From contig NZ_CP030060.1 of assembly GCF_015291745.1 (NCBI RefSeq), forward strand, positions 806,001 to 870,000: 64,000 nucleotides of DNA, written 5' to 3'. The notes beneath the pieces are model-generated. The model saw nothing but the letters and a program-made list of their open reading frames with translations, did not search any database and had not been told where the DNA came from. The stretch is from Bradyrhizobium sp. CCBAU 53351 (GTDB taxonomy: Bacteria > Pseudomonadota > Alphaproteobacteria > Rhizobiales > Xanthobacteraceae). A program made the translations under genes and the position numbers. Of this stretch, positions 25,925 to 36,028 are shown piece by piece; within the stretch, counting starts at the first letter, position 1, and every line of letters begins with the position of its first letter.

Positions 25925-26121
25925 ATCTTTTCGAGAGCCCTCCAACATACAGCAGCATTCCGATCGAAGCCCACCAGCAGATGCTGGAGCCGTCGCCACG
26001 ACCACCGTCCCAGCGGACATCGCCAGTCCGGCAGGCCGGACCAGGAACTTAAAAAATAGGGTTAGGCCTCCTTCGCCTGGCCCAGTCGAACGATGTGCCG
26101 TCGACCCAGATACAGTGCAGG
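25925..26121 (-). repeat. Inverted copy of an IS110 3' end
   Basis: The reverse complement matches 28020-28190, the last codons and 3' noncoding end of the IS110 at 27050-28078 (CACTGTATCTGGGT... TTCCTGGTCCGG). Diverged by about 15 percent. The two copies face each other about 2 kb apart. Confidence 0.7.
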
Positions 26122-26162
26122 ATTACGGCGATCTTCCGGGCAACGGCTACCTTTGCCTTCTA

Positions 26163-26213
26163 TCCTGATTGCCGTCGTCGATCGCTTACACAAAACTTCG
26201 GACATTCCCCAAG
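26163..26213 (+). repeat. IS256 deletion relic
   Basis: CTGATTGCCGTCGTCGA matches the inside of the IS256 transposase at about 56690, joined directly to TCGCTTACACAAAACTTCGG, which matches its 3' end at 57403. So this is an IS256 copy with about 700 bp deleted, leaving some 50 bp. Confidence 0.65.
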
Positions 26214-26921
26214 CTGAAGGACAAGCGACGCGAGGGCGCCAAAGTGATCAAGCGCTATCATGTTCCAGCCACGCCCTATGAACGCGCACTGGCGCATCCG
26301 AGGTTGAGCAAGGTCGTCAAACGGCGTCTTCGAGAGCTTTATCGCACGCTCGATCCTGTGGCCCTGCTGGCCGAGATGAGAGACGCCCAGGCGGAGCTCG
26401 GCACGCGCGTCGACGCCCGAGCGGGCAAGCTCGTGGCAGCAGCCAGCCCACCGGTACCGACAACGAACGCAGCAGCGTTCGCGAAGAGGCTCGGCAATGA
26501 TGTGCATTTGGGGGAGCAGCGCATCATCCATCGGCGTCTGCACAAGCCATACAAAAAGCGCATGAGAATGCCATCAATGCTCGATCCGCACCTCGCCGAC
26601 ATCGAGCGCTGGCTGGCGGCCGAGCCCCGTCTAACCGCGCTGGCAATTCTCGGTCGCCTCGCTGAACAACGCCCCGAACAATTCGGTCCGCCGCAGCACA
26701 CCATCGTGCAGCGATTGTTGCGATCGCTCAGACGCAAAGCAGCCGAGACGATCATCCCGCGCACGGCTGAGGGTGCGGCACTGGCCGGTGATCCCGGGAC
26801 TGGGGCCGCCGCTGCGTGTGATGGGCATTCCGCGACGTCCCCCAGTCCCTCCGATCCTGCGAGCAATGACGCAACCTCGGACCGGCTGACAGTGGGGTCT
26901 ACATCCGTCAAGCGAAAGTAA
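26214..26921 (+). pseudogene. DDE-integrase-type transposase, C-terminal remnant
   Basis: Open frame reading GAKVIKRYHVPATPYERALAH then LRELYRTLDPVALLAEMRDAQ, the C-terminal domain of integrase-core transposases, then a winged-helix-like part (DPHLADIERWLAAEPRLTA; TIVQRLLRSLRRKAAE). No catalytic domain remains. The apparent start (26169) is inside the IS256 relic, so it is a chance fusion. Confidence 0.65.
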
Positions 26922-27049
26922 CATCCTCAGGTGAGGCAATACGGGGGGTCAATATTGCAAACGATGACGTAATTGCGGTCAGCGCTCGTGGGCACGAAAA
27001 GCTCCATTAGAATCGAGCTCTCGCAATCAACCGATTCGGAGAACCTGTC

Positions 27050-28078
27050 ATGAAGCAATATGTCGGACTCGATGTATCGCAAAAAGAAACTTCGATGTGC
27101 GTGGTCAATGAAGAGGGCGAGGTCTTGTTCGAGGGGAAGGCCAAGTCCGACCCGGGGGCGCTCACGGCACTGCTTCGCAAGCGGGCGCCACAGGCGGAGC
27201 GCATCGGCTTTGAGACCGGCGCGATGGCGAGTTGGCTGTGGCATGAACTTCGCAGGGTCGATCTTCCGGTGGTTTGCATCGACGCTCGGCATGCCCACGC
27301 GGCCTTGTCGGTACGCATGAACAAGAGCGATCAGAATGATGCTCGAGGTCTGGCCGAACTGGTGCGAGTTGGCTGGTATCGAGAAGTCAAAGTCAAGAGC
27401 GAGGAAAGTCAGAAGATTCGCGCGATACTCGTCGCGAGATCCCGGCTCGTGGCCATTCGTCGAGATATCGAAAACCAGGTCCGCAGCCTGATCAAAGAAT
27501 CCGGGCTGCTGTTTCCACGCGCGATAGGCCTGCAGTTCCGCAATCTGGTCCGTGACCTGTTGGCTGACGGTCATCAGCTCCTCGGTGTGATCGCGCCGCT
27601 TCTGTCGATCCATGAGCAGATCTGCAAGCAGCAAAGCAAGTTCGACGATGAAGTCCGACAGCTTGCGAGGTCGGATGAGACGACGCGTCGCTTAATGACG
27701 GTTCCTGGTGTTGGTGTGGTGACTGCCTTGACGTTCCGGCATACGATCGATGACCCATCGCGATTCCGATCAGCATCGAGCGTCGGCGCCTATCTGGGTC
27801 TTACACCGCGGCGCAGTCAGTCTGGCGAAACGGATATCAATGGCAAGATATCCCGATGGGGCGACCGTCTTCTCCGAACTTACCTGTTCGAAGCGGCGAC
27901 AGTTCTGCTTTATCGGACGAAGAAATGGTCTTCTCTCAAGGCTTGGGGAATGAAGCTTGCCAAGCGGATTGGCATGAGAAAGGCAAAGGTTGCTATCGCG
28001 CGGAAGATCGCCCTAGTTCTTCACTGTATCTGGGTAGACGGCACATCGTTCGACTGGGGCCAGGCGAAGGAAGCCTGA
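27050..28078 (+). CDS. IS110-family transposase, intact
   Basis: 342 aa. ATG 27050, weak GGAG upstream. DEDD domain complete: [33 protein letters not shown]. Hh[15 protein letters not shown] and C-terminal [22 protein letters not shown] follow. A different lineage from the IS1111 copies. Its 3' end is repeated inverted at 25925-26121. The noncoding 5' part (about 26925-27049) would hold its guide RNA if it belongs to the IS110 subgroup proper. Confidence 0.92.
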   Translation: MKQYVGLDVSQKETSMCVVNEEGEVLFEGKAKSDPGALTALLRKRAPQAERIGFETGAMASWLWHELRRVDLPVVCIDARHAHAALSVRMNKSDQNDARGLAELVRVGWYREVKVKSEESQKIRAILVARSRLVAIRRDIENQVRSLIKESGLLFPRAIGLQFRNLVRDLLADGHQLLGVIAPLLSIHEQICKQQSKFDDEVRQLARSDETTRRLMTVPGVGVVTALTFRHTIDDPSRFRSASSVGAYLGLTPRRSQSGETDINGKISRWGDRLLRTYLFEAATVLLYRTKKWSSLKAWGMKLAKRIGMRKAKVAIARKIALVLHCIWVDGTSFDWGQAKEA

Positions 28079-28379
28079 TCCGATTTGTGAAGTTCCTGGT
28101 CCGGTCCGCCGGACTGGCGATGTCCAGCTGGGACGGTGTTGTGGCGACCTCGTTCATTCGGCTGGTGGCGGCTTGACCGTACTCCGCTGCAGACGTTGAG
28201 GCACCCGACCCGGACATCATCATGAGGCGCTGCGCGACCTCGGAAAGGACCATGACCCCAGCGACGACGTCAACCGGTCCGAGCGATCCCAAGCCTGGCC
28301 GGCAAACCATGTATCACCCGCGCCCGTGCCGTCTCCGCAACCCTGACCAGCTGCGACGGCACGAGCGCTACCACCTTGC
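28079..28379. other. IS110 3' noncoding end and intergenic
   Basis: The first ~110 bp are the 3' end of the IS110 (also seen inverted at 25925). No gene seen in the rest. Confidence 0.5.
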
Positions 28380-29100
28380 CGTTGGAGAGTTCAAAAATGT
28401 GAGCTTGACAATGACACATTACCCGGCCGAAATAGGTACGCATCGTCTCAGCGCCCGCCTGGCACGCTTGAACCGCTTGGCATGGGCGTAGCGCTAATGT
28501 TTTATCTGGGCGAACTTGCCCACCCTCGCATAGGACTGGAGTAAACGCACCCGGGTGAGCTGCGCCAGCCGCACCAGCTTCTCGCGCGCTCGGTTCAGAA
28601 GCTTGGCATCAGTCCGAAACATCACATTCTTGGGCTGCACCGTCGTGTCGACCATCACCCGGGAGAACTCCGACGGTTCGATCGCCTTGGTCCTGACGGC
28701 AACCGACAGGCTCTCTTAGCAGGGCCTGAAGCCGCTCCTCGCCCATACGGTTGCGCTAGCGCCTCAACGACGAGTGATCGAACACCAGTAGCCGGTGCTG
28801 GAAGAACTCCTCGCCGCAGAAGAACTGGTAATAGGGGTTCTCCACCCAGCGCTCGCACAGGACCTCGTCGGACAGGTCATAGGTGTGCTTAAGGATCCCG
28901 AGCCCTGCGATCAAGCGCGTCGGCAGCGGCGACTGGCTAGGACCGTCCGTGTAGACCATTCCGAACGCCTGCTCCAGGAAGCCCCAATCCACCGTGCGCG
29001 CCAGCGTCGCCAGCGAATGCTTTCTATCGATGATCTGATCGAGCAGGGAGCGAAACAGATCCTGCTCGCCGGTCTCGCGCCGCTCCCGTGGCCGCATCAA
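28380..29100 (-). pseudogene. IS5-family transposase, decayed
   Basis: N-terminus good from 29097 (RPRERRETGEQDLFRSLLDQ, then ERWVENPYYQFFCGEEFF). After HRLLVFDHSSL a stop interrupts, and the rest can be followed in broken frames (VMVDTTVQPKNVMFRTDAKLLNRAREKL; RYAHAKRFKRARRAL) to about 28380. Inactive. Confidence 0.8.
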
Positions 29101-29362
29101 AACCTCCGCTCATGCACTCCGACGAGCAGAGGATCACGATTGAATTCGACGGAATACCTCATTCGATCTTGCAAGGAAATCGGCCTCGCCATCGCGATTG
29201 CCGGCAAAATCAATCGCCGGCATTCCTCGAACTAGCCCGTAACTTCAGGCTGTTCGCGTTACTTCACGGGGGACTAGCTTACGAGTGGCGAGCCGTTGGG
29301 TTTACGGTATGGCACAGTCGGGCAGCGTGACCTGGATTTTAGCCACGTGCTAGCCGCCTACT

Positions 29363-29584
29363 CTACTCGGCTGACCGTACGGAAAGAGTAATTCTGCGCG
29401 GGAGTCCAAGCGCGATGGGAAAAACGGCGTCTGTCAGGCGTCTAAGCGCGCGGCATTCTTCAGACAAGCGTCCTTCCAAATAGCTGCGATCGTGCTCTGG
29501 CAGCTCGCGTTCCAGGAGCTGGCTGTAGCGGTGAATGCGGTTACGATGACTACGCATGGCAGCCAATTCATCATTGATGGGCAT
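29363..29584 (-). CDS. Small hypothetical protein, helical and charged
   Basis: 73 aa from ATG 29584; AAGAGAG lies 5-11 nt upstream. Composition is natural (NDELAAMRSHRNRIHRYSQ, ERELPEHDRSYLEGRL), mostly helical with many Arg and Glu, no membrane segment or signal peptide. The frame extends upstream to 30112 but that part is noncoding in character. No family recognised. Confidence 0.5.
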   Translation of the reverse strand: MPINDELAAMRSHRNRIHRYSQLLERELPEHDRSYLEGRLSEECRALRRLTDAVFPIALGLPRRITLSVRSAE

Positions 29585-30045
29585 CGGCTCTCTTGGCGAA
29601 TCCGGCAATATCTGCTGGGATCTCCTGCGAAATCCTTGCCAAAGGCTGGCCTGAAGCAGCGTGGACCCACAGTTGTCTTGCATGTGCCGACTTGCTAAGG
29701 GCAAACCGATCTCGTAGCTCGCCCAAACAGACCTCGGAACTGCCCAACTTATTAGAATACCTGCCGCCGAGGAGCGTGGTGCGATACGGTCGCTATAGTG
29801 TTGCGTTTGCGACAGGACCCGAGCCTTTGAAGACAGGGGCGGCTCGGGCAGGCTAGAATCCATATCGGATGCGACTTGTCGGCGTTTTGCGCTAACTATC
29901 GCCGGAAAGAAGGCCGCCAAAGCGCGAATATTGCTTCCGATGGTGATGGAAGCGGACGTGCTCCCCAACAAGGTTGTTCGGTGCCGCATTGGATAATCAC
30001 GAAGCGTGGGACTGCTTGCGCCGTACACCACGACCACCGTTGAAG
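29585..30045. other. No supported gene
   Basis: Between two small minus-strand genes. No homology recognised. Confidence 0.4.
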
Positions 30046-30204
30046 TCAGGCAAGCCGGATGCAGTGGCTCGCAACGGGGCCGACCGGCTGCGCCAGAAGG
30101 CGATACTGCCATTCGATGTTGTTGCCTTCAGTGCACTTGTCGTTGTCATGATAGACATTCGTTGAATAGGGTTTGATCGAATGGAATGGAGGGACTTTAG
30201 CCAT
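30046..30204 (-). CDS. Small conserved protein with Cys pair
   Basis: 52 aa, too short for routine calling. ATG 30204 has an excellent AAGGAAAGAG upstream. Sequence runs KVPPFHSIKPYSTNVYHDND, then KCTEGNNIEWQYR, then a tail with SHCIRLA. It resembles a family of rhizobial small proteins (recalled, not searched) whose end reads like GGRPxCEHCxRL. Here that end appears in the neighbouring frame (AAGRPRCE) and returns to this frame at HCIRLA, as if two single-base insertions compensate. A CxC/CxxC-type metal site is possible. Confidence 0.6.
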   Translation of the reverse strand: MAKVPPFHSIKPYSTNVYHDNDKCTEGNNIEWQYRLLAQPVGPVASHCIRLA

Positions 30205-30463
30205 GATCGCTCTTTCCTTGTAGGAAGGGGACTATTGTTGCGCGTGCGCCAACGGCGCGAAAATAGCGCCCTGCCGCTGCGCTGAGTAAATCAACAACCG
30301 AGGAGGCCGGGATATTTGCCCGTTGTCATTTAAAAGCGGAATACGCGCTCTTATATGAGCGACGGTTCTGAACGAAGGCCCCGTTCGCTCGCTGCCACAC
30401 GAGCTATGGAATATGGCCGCAGTACAGATCACATCTACATCGAGCGTCACTCACACCCTCGAT
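30205..30463. other. Upstream region of the small Cys protein
   Basis: No gene supported; contains GC-rich short dyads but no confident promoter. Confidence 0.35.
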
Positions 30464-30637
30464 TTACTGATCCCATACGAACTTCGCACCCTCCGGGACT
30501 TCGCACAGGAATTCGTCCTGGTGTTCCGGCTGCGTCATCCCGGCCGCTAGTTTCGACGCCCGCACCGTGAGCTTACCATCGGGGCTCAGATTGTGACGGA
30601 TGTATTCAGTCACTGGGAGCCCCGATGGTAAGCTCAT
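30464..30637 (-). CDS. Possible small protein containing a long inverted repeat
   Basis: 57 aa from ATG 30637. The C-terminal half reads naturally (ASKLAAGMTQPEHQDEFLCE, then VPEGAKFVWDQ), but the first half is encoded by the two arms of a 20-bp inverted repeat. No family recognised and no strong ribosome-binding site. It could be the 3' end of an older gene. Confidence 0.35.
   Translation of the reverse strand: MSLPSGLPVTEYIRHNLSPDGKLTVRASKLAAGMTQPEHQDEFLCEVPEGAKFVWDQ
30568..30636. repeat. Perfect 20-bp inverted repeat
   Basis: Arms 30568-30587 and 30617-30636 (TGAGCTTACCATCGG... and complement), 29-nt loop. Pairing continues outward for five more positions with one mismatch (CACCG at 30563-30567). 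Either transcript would form a very stable hairpin. Confidence 0.85.
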
Positions 30638-30860
30638 GGTGAGGACGGTGTGCAACCCCGTTTTTGTATGACTGTTTTCGTGGCCGGCGGCCTCCTCCGA
30701 TTCGTAAGGCGGCCTTCGTAATGAGAGTATCTCCCGTCGAAACGCTAAAAATGCTGCTGCAGTCAGCGTTTCATTGCTTAAAGGCCGAACATGAAGTTCA
30801 CCCCGGAGGCACGCGCGAGCACGGAATCTTCTCCTTGGGTTTAAGAGGCATAGGAGCGGC

Positions 30861-32252
30861 CTATACAGTAAAGCGACTTGCCAGCAACAGAAAACGGGTG
30901 ACGAGGAAACCTGCATAGGTAATTGCGCCGGCGGATAACCCGATCCAGACTCCAATTGCACCAAAGACCCAGCTCAAGGCGAAACTGACCGGGAAGCCGA
31001 TTAGCCAGTACGCAAAGATTGCGAACAGAAGCGGTTTTGCCGTGTCTTTCAGCCCACGGAGCCCGCCACCCGCAATGACCTGCGCTGCATCAGCTACGAA
31101 AAAGCTTGAGGCAACCATAAGGAGGGATGACGTCAGTCCGATTGCCGTGTCCGTGTCGTTCAGTGACTTGTTTAAGAAAAACGCGGCGATCCGAAAACGC
31201 GTCGCAATGACCCCAACCGTCACAAGCGCAGAGGCCAAAACACCGAGCAGGATCGCAGCCAGGCCTGCGCGCTTGATACCGGAGGCGTCATTGTGCCCGA
31301 CCGCATGACTGACCCGCACTGCGGCCGCCATGCTGATGCCGAAGGGCACCGTGTAGGCGATTGTGGCGATCTGCATCGTAATCTGATGAGCGGCAAGCGC
31401 GCTCGGGCTGATCCTACCTACAAGGAGTGCGGCGGCGGCGAACACGCCGTATTGCATGATGACTGCTACCGAGATCGGCGCTCCGATCAAAATGATCGCT
31501 CGTAGGAGCGGCCAGTCGAAGTGCCACAGGTGCGCAAGCACCTGGTAGTCGCGGAACGGGCGGCAAGCTATTGCGGGCCATAGAGCTGCTACGAACATGC
31601 CCCAATTTACGAGGGCGGTCGCAATGCCGACGCCAAGAAGATCTAGTGGTGGCAGCCCGAGCTTTCCGAAGCCCAGAAGATAAACAATGGCCGCGTTGAC
31701 CGGGATAGCGGCCAGGGTAATTCGGAAGATCGGTTGCGGCCGTCCCACTGCGCCCATGAAATGTCGAATGGCCTGAAACCACAGCGCTGGCGTCACGCCC
31801 CACGCGAGTCCAAGCAGGTACTGCTGAGATAGCCGTGCTGCGCAATGTTCCTGACCGAGGGCGAGCAGAACTTGTTCGCCTGCCGTACAAACAGCCATAA
31901 TAGGCAACGAGAAAAGCAGGGCCAGCCAAAGCCCCATGCGCAGTGCACGCGGCACATCGGCCGCACCCTTGCCGGCAAGAGATTGTGCCGTCAAAGGTGC
32001 GATCGGCGTCAGTAACCCGGCGCCGAACGTGAAGCTTATGACATACAGGGTGGTGGCCAATGCTGCGGCCGCGAGCTCCCGGGGCCCAAGACGACCAACA
32101 AAGGCAAGATCCGTCGCCATCATTGCGACCTGAGCAAGCTGCGCCAGTGCCATTGGCCAAGCCAACACCGCGGTCGCACGGAGCTCGACAGCGAATCTAC
32201 TCAAAACCGTTCGTGTCCTTGGATTGCGACGCAAGGCAGAAAGCTGCTTCAT
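30861..32252 (-). CDS. MATE-family multidrug/metabolite efflux protein
   Basis: 463 aa from ATG 32252; an upstream GTG at 32300 would add 16 aa, and neither has a good ribosome-binding site. About twelve hydrophobic segments in two related halves. NorM-type signatures: PMALAQLAQVAMMATDLAFVGRLG in the first helix pair (shown in part), GAGLLTPIAPLTAQ, and in the second half PISVAVIMQYGVFAAAALLVG and AAHQITMQIATIAY. It would export cationic compounds or secondary metabolites against Na+ or H+. It lies between small genes and the acyl-CoA ligase region, so it is a candidate exporter for a local product. Confidence 0.9.
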   Translation of the reverse strand: MKQLSALRRNPRTRTVLSRFAVELRATAVLAWPMALAQLAQVAMMATDLAFVGRLGPRELAAAALATTLYVISFTFGAGLLTPIAPLTAQSLAGKGAADVPRALRMGLWLALLFSLPIMAVCTAGEQVLLALGQEHCAARLSQQYLLGLAWGVTPALWFQAIRHFMGAVGRPQPIFRITLAAIPVNAAIVYLLGFGKLGLPPLDLLGVGIATALVNWGMFVAALWPAIACRPFRDYQVLAHLWHFDWPLLRAIILIGAPISVAVIMQYGVFAAAALLVGRISPSALAAHQITMQIATIAYTVPFGISMAAAVRVSHAVGHNDASGIKRAGLAAILLGVLASALVTVGVIATRFRIAAFFLNKSLNDTDTAIGLTSSLLMVASSFFVADAAQVIAGGGLRGLKDTAKPLLFAIFAYWLIGFPVSFALSWVFGAIGVWIGLSAGAITYAGFLVTRFLLLASRFTV

Positions 32253-33019
32253 TTGGTGTATTTCGTGCTCGGTGAAGACGCCTGCCCGCCTCGAGCCCAC
32301 GGTCCCGCGATGTTGGGCGTCGAGTGCAAAAGGTGTTGATTCTGTAAAGAAGGTAGAACCAGGTGCGTCGCAGCCCTCAGGATACGGTGCCCCGGTTCGA
32401 TGCTAGTGCCGTCATTGGTAGGCCCAAGCGAGCCTGTGTCCGTTGACAACGAAAACGCGATCAACGTGCTAAGGTGCATGTTGGTTTGGAAGAAGACATG
32501 ATGAACGTACGGAAGCCGCCATAGTGAGCGCCGCGCGCTGGTGCGTCTCTCTCTCCAAGAAAGTATCGCTAACGCTGTCCAGCTAGTCTTGAGGTTAAGT
32601 GCGCAGTGTAGGATGCGCCGAAGTGCCGTAAGGTAGTGCTCTGTCATTGGGGCGTTTTCTACCGTCCCGGCAGATGAGCAAGTCCTTTCAAAACCTGTGC
32701 CACAATGAAAGTCTGAGTGAATTTGCCGAAGGGAAGGCGCCATGAGGCGGACAGCTGTCGCATCTGCGACAGTCCCCGTTGGGAAGAGCGGGGCTGCTGG
32801 GTCACTCAGGGCTGGCACTTGCGGTCAATCCAACCAGCCGCGCAGAGTGTCACGGTCAACTCTTTGTGGTCCAAACAACCTAACGATTAAAGCCTCAAGT
32901 CAGCTTCGGGCCATGACCTCCTGCGGTTCAAAGCCTGAGGCGGCTGTAATAATAACTTGAAACCAGTTACTGAGTAGTATCTAGGTGTTTCTTTCGGGTT
33001 ATTCGCAGTGCCAGTTCGG
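32253..33019. other. No supported gene
   Basis: A 189-codon open frame on the minus strand (to 32818) has poor composition and overlaps the MATE start; I do not support it. Nothing else seen. Confidence 0.4.
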
Positions 33020-33680
33020 CGTTTGCCTCGCAATGTTAAACGTGAATAGCGATTTGGCGCCATGCAGCTTGTAGTCATGGCTCCTTGCGGCTGGGTGGCC
33101 AGGACGCATCGGCAACATCGGCGCGCTGCGGCCCAAAGCATGACTTGAGGCTACTACTGTGTGTCCGCACACGAAACGATCCTTGGGGAGCCCTAAAATC
33201 CGACGGCATCGCGAATGTCGATCAAGACGTACGGATCGGTCGAGCCTGAATCTCTCTGATCCGAGGCGCGGGGAGCCGGAAGGCCGGCGAATGCGGTGCA
33301 TGTCGATACCGGCCGCCGCTGGCCTTTACCGTGCCGCGAAAACTCCGATGGTTGGTCGTCTTGGGGCAGTTTCCCTCGCGCGATCACCGGCTTCGATGCG
33401 GGAATCGGGCGCCGCCACTTCTCCCATTTCGGACTTCAGGTCCATGTGGTCGTCTCCTTCTGGTTCTGCCCTCTGCAAGAAAGCCAACACGACCCGGGTT
33501 CGCAGCTAGCCTGCACTGTATTTCGACCCTCGTCAGCGACTTCAGGTCGATCTCCATCATCATCATGATCGCGATATTGGGACAACCAAGTCTGTGGACC
33601 GACATCAGATAAGTCGTCGCCGGTCAGTAAGCCGATTCCAACACATCGAATGGGATTGAGTTTAGTTCTCCGATTGCGAG
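33020..33680 (-). pseudogene. IS630-family relic
   Basis: Plus-strand text around 33065-33140 (GTAGTCATGGCTCCTT... CATCGG) is a diverged repeat of 545-600 in the first IS630. The N-terminal region can be traced near 33560-33600. Heavily mutated, many frame changes. Confidence 0.6.
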
Positions 33681-33789
33681 CTTGTGTTGCAGGAAAAGGG
33701 GGCCGACGCGCCTTGCCATAATGTCGACGCGGGCTCCAGAGTGGTGAAGCCGGATGAAAAGGTACCCGCGTGCGGCGGACAAACACGAG

Positions 33790-33805
33790 TGTCAGAAAAA
33801 GCATA
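33790..33805 (+). promoter_or_regulatory. Possible NifA upstream site (one mismatch)
   Basis: TGT-N10-ATA versus the NifA consensus TGT-N10-ACA, centred about 97 bp upstream of the predicted start of transcription, the usual distance. A single imperfect half-match is weak evidence. Confidence 0.25.
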
Positions 33806-33867
33806 GTAGTTGTCAGAGCAGCTGAGGTGTCTCTTGCGTTTCTACACTGTCCCAATTTGTATGAAAT

Positions 33868-33883
33868 CGGCACGCGCTTTGCT
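33868..33883 (+). promoter_or_regulatory. Sigma-54 (-24/-12) promoter of the acyl-CoA ligase gene
   Basis: CGGCACGCGCTTTGCT. Against TGGCACG-N4-TTGCW only the first base differs, and the GG and GC pairs have the exact 10-nt spacing. Transcription would begin near 33894, about 75 bp before the ligase ATG. RpoN (13-14.6 kb) would read it together with an enhancer-binding activator. Confidence 0.7.
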
Positions 33884-33969
33884 CTGAGGCAAGGCAGGGC
33901 ACGTGTCTCGGGCATGTCCAGCCAACGGCCGGATCGTCGACGTCGCCCTTCTCCACTAAAGGAAGAGCG

Positions 33970-35511
33970 ATGTATCAGCCGTCTAAACGATTTCGGGGTA
34001 TTATCTCAGGTAAGAGGCGCCGCCGTCATTCTGAGGTTTCAGATCGCGCAATTCGCGTTGCTGGGGGGCTCAAGCGCTTCGGCATTGGGAAAGGGGACAG
34101 TGTATGCATCTTAATGCGGAATGATATCGCATTCGTCGAAGTTACCGATGGGATCATGAGAGCCGAAGCCCTTGCAGTACCTGTAAACTGGCATTTCAAG
34201 CGACAGGAGATCGGGTACATTCTGGCCGACTGTGGAGCACGTTTGCTAATAGGCCACGCGGACCTCTTGCATTTGTTGGATGCCGATCTCGCTAGCAGAT
34301 TGCCAATTCTAAGCGTTCCGACGCCGCCCGAAGTAGCAGAGGCGTACAAGATTGAAGGGACGCGCCTCAAAGTGCCGCACTTCGCGCGGGATTTTGAAGA
34401 GTGGATAGCGGATCAGCCGCTCTTTGCAGGAGCGCCCGCGCGGCAGCCGATGACGATGATCTACACCTCAGGAACGACTGGTTGTCCTAAAGGCGTGCGT
34501 CGTAGCCCACCAACCAGCGAGCAGGCGATCGGATTGGAGGAAATGCGAGCCATAGTCTATGGATCTGGCACTCGCGCGCTACTCCCAGGCCCGCTTTATC
34601 ATTCAGCGCCGAATTTATTTGGAATGTGGTTCAGCCGCCGCGGTGGTGCGCTTGTGCTGATGCCGCGGTTCGAGCCTGAAGAGTTGTTGCGGCTGATAGA
34701 GGCGGAGAGGATCGACACCATCTTGATGGTGCCGACTATGTTTATTCGCCTTCTGCAGCTGCCCGACAGTATTCGACGAAGCTATGATCTCGCGTCCTTG
34801 CGACACGTAGTCCACGGGGCTGCGCCCTGCCCCCCGATCGTGAAGAATGCCATGATAAATTGGTGGGGCCCCATTATATGCGAGTTCTACGGCTCGACGG
34901 AGGCCGGTGCGGTAACATTTGCGAGTTCGCGAGAATCACTTGCAAAGCCGGGAACGGTCGGCAAGCCGCTAGAGCACGTTCAGCTGCGTGTGATTGGTGC
35001 AGACGGAAGAGAATTGTCGGCCGGACAAATAGGAGAAATCTGTTCACGCAACGTATGGTACCCACGGTTCAAGTACCACAATCGACCTGGGAGCTCTGCC
35101 GAGGCCGATGACGACGGTTTCACTGCTTCCGGTGACCTCGGTTATATCGACGCTGATGGATATGTATTTCTTTGTGACCGAAAACGGGAGGTTGTAATCT
35201 CAGGCGGTGTCAACATTTATCCCGCGGAGATCGAAGCGGCTCTCCATATGATACCGGGCGTTCAAGACTGTGCTGTGTTTGGCGTTCCGGACGCGGACTT
35301 TGGCGAGGCACTGATGGCGGTGATCGAACCGCGCCGACGGGAGGTGCTTAGAGTCCATGACATCCGCGAGAAGTTGAAGACGGTGTTGGCGGACTACAAG
35401 ATTCCGAAAATAATCGAGATCCGGACCAGCCTTCCGCGTGAAGAGTCTGGCAAGTTATTCAAGAGGCTGCTGAAAGATCCTTATTGGGAGAAGTCAGGAC
35501 GCAGGATTTGA
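33970..35511 (+). CDS. Acyl-CoA synthetase (AMP-forming)
   Basis: 513 aa, usual length. AAGGAAGAG precedes ATG 33970 at good spacing. ANL superfamily motifs in order: A3 P-loop YTSGTTGCPKGVRR (about residue 165), A5 EFYGSTEAG (about 310), A7 TASGDLGYIDADGY (about 385), the hinge/A8 region DRKREVVISGGVNIYP, and A10 PREESGKLFKRLLKDPYW with the catalytic lysine. It activates a carboxylic acid to acyl-AMP and then acyl-CoA; the substrate is not evident. A sigma-54 promoter lies upstream and the carboxylase/reductase-like gene follows 520 bp downstream on the same strand. Confidence 0.93.
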   Translation: MYQPSKRFRGIISGKRRRRHSEVSDRAIRVAGGLKRFGIGKGDSVCILMRNDIAFVEVTDGIMRAEALAVPVNWHFKRQEIGYILADCGARLLIGHADLLHLLDADLASRLPILSVPTPPEVAEAYKIEGTRLKVPHFARDFEEWIADQPLFAGAPARQPMTMIYTSGTTGCPKGVRRSPPTSEQAIGLEEMRAIVYGSGTRALLPGPLYHSAPNLFGMWFSRRGGALVLMPRFEPEELLRLIEAERIDTILMVPTMFIRLLQLPDSIRRSYDLASLRHVVHGAAPCPPIVKNAMINWWGPIICEFYGSTEAGAVTFASSRESLAKPGTVGKPLEHVQLRVIGADGRELSAGQIGEICSRNVWYPRFKYHNRPGSSAEADDDGFTASGDLGYIDADGYVFLCDRKREVVISGGVNIYPAEIEAALHMIPGVQDCAVFGVPDADFGEALMAVIEPRRREVLRVHDIREKLKTVLADYKIPKIIEIRTSLPREESGKLFKRLLKDPYWEKSGRRI

Positions 35512-36028
35512 GAGGACTCGAGACGGAACAAAACCCCGCATCTGAAAAGGCACTGTTCTGCCCGTGGGCCCTCGGCTTGAGGGTCGCTAGCTACAATTGG
35601 TTGCCGTCATGGATCTCCTCTGTCGCAAGGTCGTCAGTTCGGGATGCGCGATGACAGAAGGGTTGATTGGTCCTCTCTACGCTGACTGTGGCCGCGACGA
35701 AGCGGCTGGATGGGTCTACCGTTCGATGAGGTGTCCACTCCGACTTACCGACGTCGTAGTGCTAGGATGGTGGCAGATAGACTTAGAAGTCGAAGTCTCC
35801 AATGGAAGCGTTTCGTGCAGCCTCGACAGGCGCGGTCGACGATCCTGGTGCAAGGTGAAGCTGTCCCGTTTGCATCGTGTCCACGTTAAGCGTTTGCCTC
35901 CGTCTACTCCTCTCACTGTGGCGGCACGTTAATTGCTGCTTGCTTGGAGAGGCTGCGCAGGCCGACGACTGTACTAAGGCGGAGAGCACTCTGCCCGCGC
36001 ACCACATCACAGCGCAGAGGAGTTGAAG
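35512..36028. other. Intergenic between ligase and reductase genes
   Basis: A 111-codon plus-strand frame (35597-35932) has no ribosome-binding site or family and is not called. A GAGGAG Shine-Dalgarno for the next gene sits at its right end (36017-36022). Confidence 0.45.

Noticed and set aside
32249..32818. 189-codon minus-strand frame
   Set aside because: Composition unlike protein, overlaps the MATE gene start, no ribosome-binding site.
35597..35932. 111-codon plus-strand frame between ligase and CCR-like gene
   Set aside because: No family, no ribosome-binding site, Arg-rich tail typical of chance GC-rich frames.
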